Positions 52,801 to 59,835 of a stretch of DNA of 64,000 nt are shown piece by piece; position 1 is the stretch's first letter; the number at the start of each line of letters is the position of its first letter. The stretch is taken from assembly GCF_000179615.1 (NCBI RefSeq), contig NZ_AEDD01000009.1, positions 124,001 to 188,000 of the forward strand, given 5' to 3'. Below the pieces are notes generated by a model. It was not told the origin of the DNA, ran no database searches, and saw only the letters and a list, made by a program, of their open reading frames with translations. Both the position numbers and the translations under genes were made by a program. Source of the stretch: Paenibacillus curdlanolyticus YK9. Lineage in GTDB: Bacteria > Bacillota > Bacilli > Paenibacillales > Paenibacillaceae.

Positions 52801-53272
52801 CCTTCAGCTTTTCTTTCGTGCCGAAGAAAGGATTCGCTTTGTTCGGGTCTTTAACATTGTAGCCGTGGTAAGCCGTGTTGCGGCCCGTACCGTTATTGTC
52901 ACGGCTCGTGATTTGAGGCTCAGCAATCGGAGAAATCCAGATTGCCGTGTAGCCCATGTTTTTGATATAAGGAAGCTTATTAATAATACCTTGCCAGTCT
53001 CCGCCTTTCATGTAGCGGAAGTCCTCGTCGGAATTCTCAGCATAACGAATAGCCGTGCCGGTTGCATTGTTCGAAGTATCACCGTCGGAGAAACGGTCCG
53101 TCATGATTTGATAAATCGTATCATTTTCATCAAGACCATTGCCAATCTTAGCAGCTTCTGCTTGTTTCGCTGGCAGCGGCTGTACGATTCCTGTCAGAAG
53201 AAACGCAGCAAGCAAGGCGATTAAAGAAAGTTTCCAAATCGACTTTTTCGTTTTACTTTTTGTCTTACGCAT
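49868..53272 (-). CDS. Secreted multidomain GH13 enzyme, CGTase-like (candidate isocyclomaltooligosaccharide glucanotransferase)
   Basis: 1134 residues from the ATG at 53272 (GGGAGG 8 bp upstream; an upstream in-frame ATG at 53311 lacks a site). Signal peptide about residues 1-41. The GH13 barrel (about 45-480) resembles CGTases: YQIMTDRFSDGDTSNN, GGDWQGIINKL, NTAYHGYNVKDPNK, IIIDVVPNH. Catalytic Asp271 (GARVDAAK), Glu295 (FGENFD), Asp364 (FIDNHDRNRF). A beta C-domain follows, then FN3 (562-649), CBM25-like (655-744), FN3 (752-839), FN3 (843-932), CBM25/26-like (936-1029) and a CBM20-like starch-binding end (1034-1134). The C-terminal module differs from that of classical CGTase. Four bp after the GH119-type gene, so co-transcribed. 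Specificity (amylase versus cyclising transferase) cannot be read from sequence alone. Confidence 0.85.
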   Translation of the reverse strand: MRKTKSKTKKSIWKLSLIALLAAFLLTGIVQPLPAKQAEAAKIGNGLDENDTIYQIMTDRFSDGDTSNNATGTAIRYAENSDEDFRYMKGGDWQGIINKLPYIKNMGYTAIWISPIAEPQITSRDNNGTGRNTAYHGYNVKDPNKANPFFGTKEKLKELVDTAHSMGIKIIIDVVPNHVGDYMLNTNNFYDIAGLQPAAPFNNPAWYHHNGDINWSLVDGSYTAATQDYLENHDLAGLDDIDFDNAQAKQAMFDSIKGWFDYTGADGARVDAAKLVNPSVLHELQSYLGVNTFGENFDGNAEFVSRWVGSNAEWGMLDFPMFFSILNSFAYGQSFEANVKSTLAQDFRYNGSENHMVTFIDNHDRNRFLTEAGGNVQKLQNALAFIFTMRGLPVVFQGTEQNKGNGNDQIMTGGIADTWNRWSMVKRDSNGNVIQDYFNQNTNTYQFVAKLNGIRKNYEALRTGKQREMWAAQNLYAFSRRVDSGTNVGQEVIGVFSNAANGTQTVTIPLRTESTLAVGTVLTNQLGTDTVTVQSGGVTGKQITVSVDANSSKIYAVQQNDTVAPTTPANLTAGTVTSSSATISWTASTDNIAVTGYEIYRDGVLKGTSATPSYTDTTVQPSTTYSYTVKAYDAAGNKSALSSILPITTPVAGTNSVTVYYKQGYTTPFIHYRPVGGTWTTAPGVAMPASEVAGYNKFTVNVGDATQLEAVFNNGSGTWDNNGGLNYKFNLGTWTFNAGTITAGGPTGGDPTAPTTPTNVTAGTVTATSVPLTWTASTDNVGVTGYEVYRDGVLKGTTATTSYTDTTAVANTTYVYTVKAYDAAGNKSTASTGLTVTTPSGVDTQAPTSPINVTAGTVTTTTVPLTWTASSDNVGVTGYEVYRDGVLKGTTATASYTDTTAVANTTYVYTVKAYDAAGNKSTESTGLTVTTPQAGTNSVTIYYKNTSFTNKYIHYSVNGTTTWTTAPGVAMTASSFAGYSVVTIDLGAANGLKAAFNNGSGSWDNNNSANYSFGVGTYTLVNGSISTGVPQADSLTINLTVPANTPANADVYIASTLNAWNAADVNYKMTRNANGTYSITIPVAAGTAISYKFTRGAWTNVEINSNGTDIANRTITTSGGAQTLNLTVQRWKDL
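50477..51019 (-). repeat. Tandem FN3-coding repeats in the secreted GH13 gene
   Basis: Two adjacent segments (50477-50746 and 50756-51019) encode almost the same FN3 module; the stretch coding TGYEVYRDGVLKGTTAT and AVANTTYVYTVKAYDAAGNKS is near-identical at the DNA level. This points to recent duplication or ongoing recombination. Confidence 0.85.
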
Positions 53273-53314
53273 CAATACAAACCTCCCAATTTTTAATTCC
53301 ATTGCATTCAAAGC

Positions 53315-56300
53315 TTAAAGATCTTTCCACTTCTGTACCGTCAATGCCAAGGTGGACGCGCCCGCTGGAACCGTATAGGTCCGATTCGCGATATCCGCGC
53401 CGTTCGACGCAACTTCCACATTGCTCCAAGTGCCGCGCGTAAACTTGTAGGTAAGTGCAGTTCCGGCTGTTATAGGCAGTGTGATTGAATATTTGCCGTC
53501 ACTGCCGCGCGTCAGCTTGTAGGCTGGATCAATTGGATTCCAGTTGTTCACGCTGCCTGAGAGATAGACATCCGCTGTCGCAGGCGTATTCGCAGGTACA
53601 GTAAGCGTAATCGTAACGCCCTGCGTGGATGGCGGAGGCGTCACTGGCACTCCAGCTGTTATCGTGCCTGAGCTGAAGGTCCACGTGCCAACGCCGAAGT
53701 TGTAGTTGTTGCCGCCATTGTTGTCCCATGTGCCAGAGCCGTTATTGAATACCGCCTCCAGGCCTGTTGCCGTGCCAATATCAACCGTGATCTTGAAGTA
53801 TCCCGTCACTTCCGCCGCTGCCATCTGCACGCCTGGTGCAGTCGTCCATGTTCCGCCCGTCGGACGGTAGTGAATATAAGGCGTTCCATAGCCCGGCTTG
53901 TAGTAGACGGTTACTTTGTTCGTAGTCGGTACTGTGAGCGTTACGCTCACCGGCGTGCTCAATGCGGATTTGTTTCCTGCAGCGTCTACCGCACGCACCG
54001 TGTACGCATGCGTAGCGCCTGGCGTACGACCGTTGTCGGTATACGATAATGAAGTCGTCTGTACGATGACAGCACCGTCACGCAGCACTTCATAGCTTGT
54101 AACGCCCACATTATCAGTCGACGCGCTCCAGCCAATCTGTACGGACGTCCCCGTCGATGCAGCTGTTGCCGTCAGGCCAGCTGGCACTGTTGGCGCCACC
54201 GTATCTGCAGGTACTGGCAGCGTTACGCTTGCCGGTGCGCTCAATGCGGATTTGTTTCCTGCAGCGTCTAGCGCACGCACCGTGTACGCATGCGTAGCGC
54301 CTGGCGTACGTCCATTGTCGGTATACGATAAAGAAGTCGTCTGTACGATGACAACGCCGTCTCGCAGTACTTCGTAGCTTGTCACGCCTACATTGTCAGT
54401 CGACGCGCTCCAGCCAATCTGTACGGACGTTCCTGTTGCTGCAGCCGTTGCCGTCACACCCGCAGGCGTCGTTGGCGCCACCGTATCTGTTGGCTGCGGC
54501 GGCGTTGGCGCTCCAGACGTAATCGTACCGCCACTGAATGTCCAAGTGCCTAGACCGAAGGTATAATTCTTGCCGCCATTGTTGTCCCACGTCCCTGAGC
54601 CGTTGTTGAAGACGGCTTCAAGCCCTGTTGCGGTTCCAACATCAATCGTTTTCTTGAAGTAGCCTGCCGTCTCAGCTGCTGGCATTGCAACGCCTGGAGC
54701 GGTCGTCCACGTTCCGCCTGTTGGACGGTAGTGAATGTATGGCGCTGAATAGCCCGGCTTATAATAGATGGTCACTTCATTGCTTTGATTGTTCGTCGAG
54801 AAGCTGATCAGCGTGCTCTTGCCAGACACGTTGCCGGCAGCATCCTTCGCTGTCACCTCGTACGAATAGGACGTGAGCGAAGCAAGCCCGCTATCGGTAA
54901 ACGTCGGTGTCGTGCTCGTTCCGACTACTGTGCCATTGCGAGAAATTTCATAACTCGTTACGCCTTTGTTATCCGTCGAAGGTGTCCACGAAAGCGTAAT
55001 CGTCGTACGGGATTGCGATGGCGACGTTACGTTCGTCGGAACAGTCGGAGCTTCCGTATCCGGCACGATCGGTTTATCCGTAATGAACGGATAGGTTCCT
55101 TTAATCGTTCCGTTAACGTCTTCTACGATTTTTCCGCCTTCGTTTTTGTACGTGCCTGCGCCTACATATACCGTTTGAATATCGCTCTTCGTTACATTGC
55201 CTTTAGCATCAACTGCCTCAATGTAATAATCGACGAGCTGGTCGCGATAGTCGCCCAAATACGTGTAGAACAGGTCGCCTGTTTCTTGCGCCTTCAGCTT
55301 CTGCAGCACCGCAGTTGTCGAAGCCTGCCAAGCCACGCCGTTCATATCCGGCTTCATATCGCGGCGGTTCATGCTGTAGCTGACCCAATCGCTTACTTTA
55401 GCCGGGTCGATGTTGCTGACGCCGGAGGCTGCCAATTGTGTCGGGTTGTAGACGCGGAACGTATTGTCGGCTGTGTCAGCCGTTTTGTCGCGATGCGTGC
55501 GAACTTTGACTTTAATGTCGTTGATGCCGCTCACATCGTACGCGTACGTATAAACTGCAAACGTATTATCGAAGTATTGCGTCGTCCAGCCTTCCGACTT
55601 GTCCTTGTTTACGCTGCCTGGGTTGTACGGCCAACGCTGCGGCCACCAAACCGAAGGACCAGTCGCATCCTTTGCCAGCTGCTGCTGTACATACGGTTTA
55701 GAGAAGAACAAGGATTGGTTGAATGAAAGCGTCGGTTTAACCGAATCGTCCACATTCTCGTCGTAATAACCGAATCCTGAATCCATTGCTGGAATGAGGA
55801 AGTACCACGACAGCTCGGCAGGGTTCGCGCCGCCTGCATAATCGCGGCTCGCATCGCCCTTCGTCGGGAACGACAGCATCCATGGATTCAACTGGTTGCC
55901 CGGAGGAGCTACTTGGCGGTCAAGCGTTGTTGTCGGCTGCCAGTAGTTCGGATGGTCACCCAGCCAGATTTGCTCAGCTGTTTGCGCATAGTTGAGCGCT
56001 GCCTGCAGCAATGCGAAGTTGCGCTCCAGGTAGTGATAGCCATACTCGAACGATACCGTCATGCCATCCTGCTCGCCATTGATGTTCTTCTTCGGCTCGA
56101 AGTTCGTTCCGTTGACTCGGTTGAAATCAGCGAATTGTCCTTTCCAAATGCCGAATGGCAGCTTCCAGTGATGCCACTGCGGATCGGATGAAGAGTCCCG
56201 CGTATCGATCCAAGAGCCATCCTGAACGTGTACCACATCGTTAGCCGCAGGCGTGTTGGTGCGCAGGTACTCGTCGATACCCATGCCTTTTACGCCGCTG

Positions 56301-57514
56301 TCAGCGTAAGTAACGTTGCCTGCATTACGCCAAGTTTCTTCGGAGCCTGCACGTCCGCTTGCATTGTCGCCGTCATGCGCGATGACGAAGAACTGCTTTT
56401 GCGACGAAATGCCTTCGAACGGCTTAATATCCTTGGCTGTCACAGAACCTTGGTAACCTTCTTCCCATGACTCAGCCTGCGCAACAGGTACGCCAACGAT
56501 TTTGGACTCTGTACCTGTCGTTGGGTTTACGTACTTAACCCAGTGCGGAGTCGAAGCAAATGGGAACTTATTACGAACAACTTGCGCCTCGTTGAACATC
56601 GGCTGCGAGATCCACGAGCCTACTGTGCTCACGTTTTGCAAGTCTGCACGGTTAGGCGGCGACACCATCGTATCTACGCCTGGATCGTTCAAGTAAGGAT
56701 AATCCTTGAGCGTCCGCGAGAAATGGTTATTGCCGATTACCGACCATTGAATCCCCATCTTCTCAAGCACCGGAATAATCCGTTCCGAGAAGCCAAGCTC
56801 TGTCGGGAAATACCCTTTGGACGATTGGAACGAGTTGCCCAAGAAGTTAGGCTGTGCGAACACGACATTCTGATAGATGAGATCTTTCAGCATGTAGTCG
56901 TTGCCAACCAGCGGTCCCATCGAGTGATGGCCTGAAAAATGGATCAAATCCATCGTTCGGTTGCCAAGCGTCGTCTTCAGCGTGTCATACGCCGTCTTCC
57001 AAGGCGCTGCCCAGTTCGTATTGGAGTAAGCAGCAATCCCGCCATGCGACACCAGATCGTTGACGTTCGTCACGGCTGAGCCAGACATCGTTACCTGCAT
57101 TTGCGCCTGTGGATAATTCTGCTTAAGCGTAGTCGCTACGCTCCACGGCCATGTCAGATACGCGCCTACCTTCGCATGATGCGAATAGTAGCTAACGAGA
57201 TCGTCATGCGGCATTGGATTGCCATTGGGCAAATAATACGGGTAATTGGCTGGCGGATTTTGCTTCAGCTCGATGACTTGGCCATCGTACATGTACCGGA
57301 TTGGCGCTCCGACAGCAGCCGATGAATAGCCGGTCGTGTCGTAGTAAGGCCAAAAGTTAGGCATATGATTGTGGTACACGTGGGATGCCGCAATCTCTGC
57401 ATTCGCTTTAGGCGCAGACACGCCAAGAGCAAACGATTGCACAGACAGCAAAGCAAAAAGTCCCATCGTGACGAACTTTCTCGCTCTCTTGCTCGACTTG
57501 GTCCCTGTAAACAA
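53315..57514 (-). CDS. Secreted GH119-type alpha-amylase with FN3 and starch-binding modules (IgtZ-like)
   Basis: 1399 residues. Signal peptide 1-39 (ends PKANA). The catalytic part (about 40-650) begins AASHVYHNHMPNFWPYYD and fits family GH119, a relative of GH57. Candidate catalytic residues are Glu239 (FPTELGFSE) and Asp381 (IAHDGDN), the positions expected from published GH119/GH57 comparison. A linker domain (about 650-815) is followed by FN3 (820-908), CBM25-like (912-1000), two near-identical FN3 (1012-1100 and 1105-1194), CBM25-like (1199-1287) and a CBM20-like end (1298-1399). The founding GH119 member, IgtZ of Bacillus circulans, is also encoded next to a CGTase-like transferase (IgtY). 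A sigma-A promoter, a LacI-type operator and a cre-like site lie upstream. GGGGAGG precedes the start codon. Confidence 0.83.
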   Translation of the reverse strand: MFTGTKSSKRARKFVTMGLFALLSVQSFALGVSAPKANAEIAASHVYHNHMPNFWPYYDTTGYSSAAVGAPIRYMYDGQVIELKQNPPANYPYYLPNGNPMPHDDLVSYYSHHAKVGAYLTWPWSVATTLKQNYPQAQMQVTMSGSAVTNVNDLVSHGGIAAYSNTNWAAPWKTAYDTLKTTLGNRTMDLIHFSGHHSMGPLVGNDYMLKDLIYQNVVFAQPNFLGNSFQSSKGYFPTELGFSERIIPVLEKMGIQWSVIGNNHFSRTLKDYPYLNDPGVDTMVSPPNRADLQNVSTVGSWISQPMFNEAQVVRNKFPFASTPHWVKYVNPTTGTESKIVGVPVAQAESWEEGYQGSVTAKDIKPFEGISSQKQFFVIAHDGDNASGRAGSEETWRNAGNVTYADSGVKGMGIDEYLRTNTPAANDVVHVQDGSWIDTRDSSSDPQWHHWKLPFGIWKGQFADFNRVNGTNFEPKKNINGEQDGMTVSFEYGYHYLERNFALLQAALNYAQTAEQIWLGDHPNYWQPTTTLDRQVAPPGNQLNPWMLSFPTKGDASRDYAGGANPAELSWYFLIPAMDSGFGYYDENVDDSVKPTLSFNQSLFFSKPYVQQQLAKDATGPSVWWPQRWPYNPGSVNKDKSEGWTTQYFDNTFAVYTYAYDVSGINDIKVKVRTHRDKTADTADNTFRVYNPTQLAASGVSNIDPAKVSDWVSYSMNRRDMKPDMNGVAWQASTTAVLQKLKAQETGDLFYTYLGDYRDQLVDYYIEAVDAKGNVTKSDIQTVYVGAGTYKNEGGKIVEDVNGTIKGTYPFITDKPIVPDTEAPTVPTNVTSPSQSRTTITLSWTPSTDNKGVTSYEISRNGTVVGTSTTPTFTDSGLASLTSYSYEVTAKDAAGNVSGKSTLISFSTNNQSNEVTIYYKPGYSAPYIHYRPTGGTWTTAPGVAMPAAETAGYFKKTIDVGTATGLEAVFNNGSGTWDNNGGKNYTFGLGTWTFSGGTITSGAPTPPQPTDTVAPTTPAGVTATAAATGTSVQIGWSASTDNVGVTSYEVLRDGVVIVQTTSLSYTDNGRTPGATHAYTVRALDAAGNKSALSAPASVTLPVPADTVAPTVPAGLTATAASTGTSVQIGWSASTDNVGVTSYEVLRDGAVIVQTTSLSYTDNGRTPGATHAYTVRAVDAAGNKSALSTPVSVTLTVPTTNKVTVYYKPGYGTPYIHYRPTGGTWTTAPGVQMAAAEVTGYFKITVDIGTATGLEAVFNNGSGTWDNNGGNNYNFGVGTWTFSSGTITAGVPVTPPPSTQGVTITLTVPANTPATADVYLSGSVNNWNPIDPAYKLTRGSDGKYSITLPITAGTALTYKFTRGTWSNVEVASNGADIANRTYTVPAGASTLALTVQKWKDL
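53933..54481 (-). repeat. Tandem FN3-coding repeats in the GH119-type gene
   Basis: Segments 53933-54202 and 54215-54481 encode two FN3 modules that differ at only a few residues (shared TSYEVLRDG and DNGRTPGATHAYTVRA). Their DNA is nearly the same over about 250 bp. Confidence 0.85.
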
Positions 57515-57543
57515 AATGATAAACCTCCCCTCTTTTCTCTCTA

Positions 57544-57557
57544 ATTAAGCGCTTTCA
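57544..57557 (-). promoter_or_regulatory. Candidate CcpA cre site before the GH119-type gene
   Basis: Minus strand TGAAAGCGCTTAAT matches the cre consensus TGWAANCGNTNWCA at 12 of 14 positions (the last two differ). It lies between promoter and start codon, suited to roadblock repression by glucose. Confidence 0.45.
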
Positions 57558-57632
57558 TAATGTAGCGGAAAACCGACTAACTACGCCGCATACAACAACC
57601 GAAAATAACCTCCTCACCGTGTGCATAATAAT

Positions 57633-57648
57633 AGGAAACCGGTTTCTT
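57633..57648. promoter_or_regulatory. LacI-family operator, copy 2
   Basis: AGGAAACCGGTTTCTT, identical over 16 bp to the copy at 48641-48656. It starts about 8 bp downstream of the predicted transcription start of the GH119-GH13 operon, a blocking position. Confidence 0.82.
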
Positions 57649-57662
57649 TTCGCTGCTTCATC

Positions 57663-57691
57663 AGATTAGCATGTTGCGCACAACCCGACAA
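57663..57691 (-). promoter_or_regulatory. Sigma-A promoter of the secreted amylase operon
   Basis: Minus strand TTGTCG (57686-57691), 17-bp spacer, TAATCT (57663-57668), giving a leader of about 140 nt to the GH119-type start. Confidence 0.6.
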
Positions 57692-57719
57692 TAGTCCAAA
57701 AGTCCTATATGCGTTCACA

Positions 57720-57754
57720 TAAAAAAAACAGCCCCGAATTATCTCCGGAGCTGT
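57720..57754 (-). terminator. Terminator after lysC
   Basis: Minus strand ACAGCTCCG/CGGGGCTGT (57746-57754 and 57728-57736; one G-U pair), 9-nt loop, then eight T residues. Confidence 0.85.
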
Positions 57755-57770
57755 CTCTTCCAATCGAATC

Positions 57771-59024
57771 TTATCGACGATCCTGCGGTCCGCCTACGAA
57801 CACTTGCTCCGCCGTATCCAAGCCGTATGCCGTATGCAATTCACGTACAACATCATTCAGCTTATCAGCAGCGATTACGCAGGAGCACTTGATCTCCGAC
57901 GTGCTCACCATCTTGATGCTTACGCCAAGCTTCGAGATCGATTCGAACATTGTAGCCGCAACTCCAGGGTTGCTCACCATTCCGGCGCCAACGATCGATA
58001 CTTTCACAAGGTTAACCTCGGAAGTCGTCTCGCGGTATGGCACCTCGCCGCTAATGCTCTCGATAACCTCGATCGCTTTCTCGGCATCATCGCTGGACAA
58101 CGTGAAGGAGAAGTCCGCTTTGCCTCCTTGAACGCCGCTTTGCACGATAATATCAACATCGATTCCGTTATTCGCGAGTGCTCCGAACACTTTCGCCAGC
58201 ACGCCCGGTACATCCTCGACACCTAGAATGCTAATTCTCGCTACGTTCTTGTCAAAAGCAATTCCGCTTACGACCACGCCTTGCTCCATGACCGCTACCT
58301 CCTTCACCGTCGTTCCTTCATTCTGGTTGAAGCTGCTGCGAACAACAAGCTTCACGTTGTTGTGCTTCGCATATTCAACTGCACGCGGATGCAAGACCGC
58401 AGCGCCTAAATGCGCGAGCTCCAACATTTCATCATACGAAATTTCGTTCAGCTTGCGCGCGCATTTGACAACACGCGGGTCCGTGGAATAAATCCCGTCC
58501 ACATCCGTGAAGATTTCGCAAACATCGGCTTTAATTGCGGCCGCAAGCGCAACGGCAGTCGTATCCGACCCGCCGCGTCCGAGCGTCGTAATCTCGCCTT
58601 CTTCAGACATCCCTTGGAAACCGGCTACGATGACGATCTGACCGTCCTCGAGCGATTTGAAAATCCGATCCGGACGAATGTCCGAAATACGTGCTTTAGC
58701 GTGTACCGCTTCCGTTACAATCCCCGCTTGCCATCCTGTGTACGAAACCGCTTGGTGGCCGAACTGGTGTATCGTCATTGACAACAGCGCAACAGAGATC
58801 TGCTCACCTGTCGTCAAAAGCATATCCATTTCGCGAGCTGGCGGGTTCGGGTTCAGTAGCTTCGATTGATCAATTAGATCATCCGTCGTATCTCCCATAG
58901 CGGAGACTACTACGACTACACGGTTGCCCGCTTCCTTCGTTTGAATAATTCGCTGTGCGACCCGCTGCATTCGTTCTGGTGTACCGACGGAGCTTCCGCC
59001 GAATTTCATCACAATCAACGACAA
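57771..59024 (-). CDS. lysC: Aspartate kinase
   Basis: A 417-residue enzyme, first step of the aspartate family (lysine, threonine, methionine, and diaminopimelate/dipicolinate for spores). Kinase domain: VMKFGGSSVGTPERM (residues 4-18), DVCEIFTDVDGIYSTDPR; two ACT domains follow (about 265-410). I chose the TTG at 59024, 8 bp after GGGAGTG; an in-frame TTG at 59060 has no site. Monofunctional, monocistronic, between the amylase locus and efp. No lysine riboswitch fits in the short upstream region. Confidence 0.94.
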   Translation of the reverse strand: MSLIVMKFGGSSVGTPERMQRVAQRIIQTKEAGNRVVVVVSAMGDTTDDLIDQSKLLNPNPPAREMDMLLTTGEQISVALLSMTIHQFGHQAVSYTGWQAGIVTEAVHAKARISDIRPDRIFKSLEDGQIVIVAGFQGMSEEGEITTLGRGGSDTTAVALAAAIKADVCEIFTDVDGIYSTDPRVVKCARKLNEISYDEMLELAHLGAAVLHPRAVEYAKHNNVKLVVRSSFNQNEGTTVKEVAVMEQGVVVSGIAFDKNVARISILGVEDVPGVLAKVFGALANNGIDVDIIVQSGVQGGKADFSFTLSSDDAEKAIEVIESISGEVPYRETTSEVNLVKVSIVGAGMVSNPGVAATMFESISKLGVSIKMVSTSEIKCSCVIAADKLNDVVRELHTAYGLDTAEQVFVGGPQDRR

Positions 59025-59066
59025 AGCTGATTCACTCCCAACCTTGACATTAGCATACAAGACAAT

Positions 59067-59077
59067 ATTATAGCATA
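59067..59077 (-). promoter_or_regulatory. Extended -10 promoter of lysC
   Basis: Minus strand TATGCTATAAT (TATAAT at 59067-59072 with an upstream TGC). No good -35. The start codon is about 40 bp downstream. Confidence 0.55.
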
Positions 59078-59123
59078 CGAACGGGGGATTCGGGTACTGC
59101 TGTCTATAAAATATGCAGAATAC

Positions 59124-59155
59124 AAAAAAAGCGACTCGGACGTATCCGAATCGCT
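59124..59155 (-). terminator. Terminator after efp
   Basis: Minus strand AGCGATTCGGA/TCCGAGTCGCT (59145-59155 and 59130-59140; one U-G pair), 4-nt loop, then seven T residues. Confidence 0.88.
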
Positions 59156-59166
59156 CGCAGAGACAA

Positions 59167-59724
59167 CTAAGCGCGGGAAATGTATTTGCCGTCGCGCGTA
59201 TCGATCAGAAGCGCATCGCCTTCGTTGATGAACATAGGCACTTGCACACTGTGGCCCGTTTCGACTTTCGCTGCTTTCGTAGCGTTCGTCGCCGTGTTGC
59301 CTTTGATGCCTGGCTCGGTTTCGATAACTTTGAGCTCAACGCTCGTAGGCATCGTGATGCCGATAATTTCGCCGTTGTAGCTAGCGATGTTTACCGTCAT
59401 ATTTTCTTTAAGGAAGTTGAGTTCCCACTCAAGCTGATCCTTCTCGAGGTTGAATTGGTCGAACGTTTCGTTGTCCATGAACGTGTACTCGGATCCCGAG
59501 TTGTACAGGTATTGAACGGCACGGTTATCAATCTGTGCGCGGCCGATCGTCTCGCCAGCGCGGAACGTTCTTTCTACCGTGTTGCCGTTACGAAGGTTTT
59601 TGAGCTTGGAGCGTACGAATGCCGCGCCTTTGCCCGGTTTAACGTGTTGGAACTCGATTACCGTGAAAATATCGCCTTCCACTTCAACGGTAAGGCCTGT
59701 TTTAAAATCGTTAACTGAGATCAC
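59167..59724 (-). CDS. efp: Translation elongation factor P
   Basis: A 185-residue three-domain factor that helps ribosomes through polyproline stretches. The modification-site loop KPGKGAAF has Lys32 at its tip; the C-terminal signature region reads [13 protein letters not shown]...[16 protein letters not shown]. The start is a GTG at 59724 with AGGAGGG about 11 bp upstream. Order pepQ-efp is conserved in Bacillales. Confidence 0.97.
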   Translation of the reverse strand: MISVNDFKTGLTVEVEGDIFTVIEFQHVKPGKGAAFVRSKLKNLRNGNTVERTFRAGETIGRAQIDNRAVQYLYNSGSEYTFMDNETFDQFNLEKDQLEWELNFLKENMTVNIASYNGEIIGITMPTSVELKVIETEPGIKGNTATNATKAAKVETGHSVQVPMFINEGDALLIDTRDGKYISRA

Positions 59725-59835
59725 AGCTTATGTCCCTCCTAATAATGAGCGAAGCCTGTCCGGCATGAAGCCGGGTGCAGTTCCTGCTATTGTTGCTCTT
59801 CATCTCTGACGATTCACTTGCCCATCGCGTTATTA

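Noticed and set aside
51596-53224. A 542-codon plus-strand ORF
   Set aside because: Antisense to the catalytic part of the secreted GH13 gene, whose catalytic motifs prove the other strand is coding.
54785-55726. A 313-codon plus-strand ORF
   Set aside because: Antisense to the GH119-type gene; Arg-rich composition typical of a shadow frame.
59061-59123. Lysine riboswitch before lysC
   Set aside because: Only about 40 nt of leader fit between the extended -10 promoter and the start codon, too short for this riboswitch.
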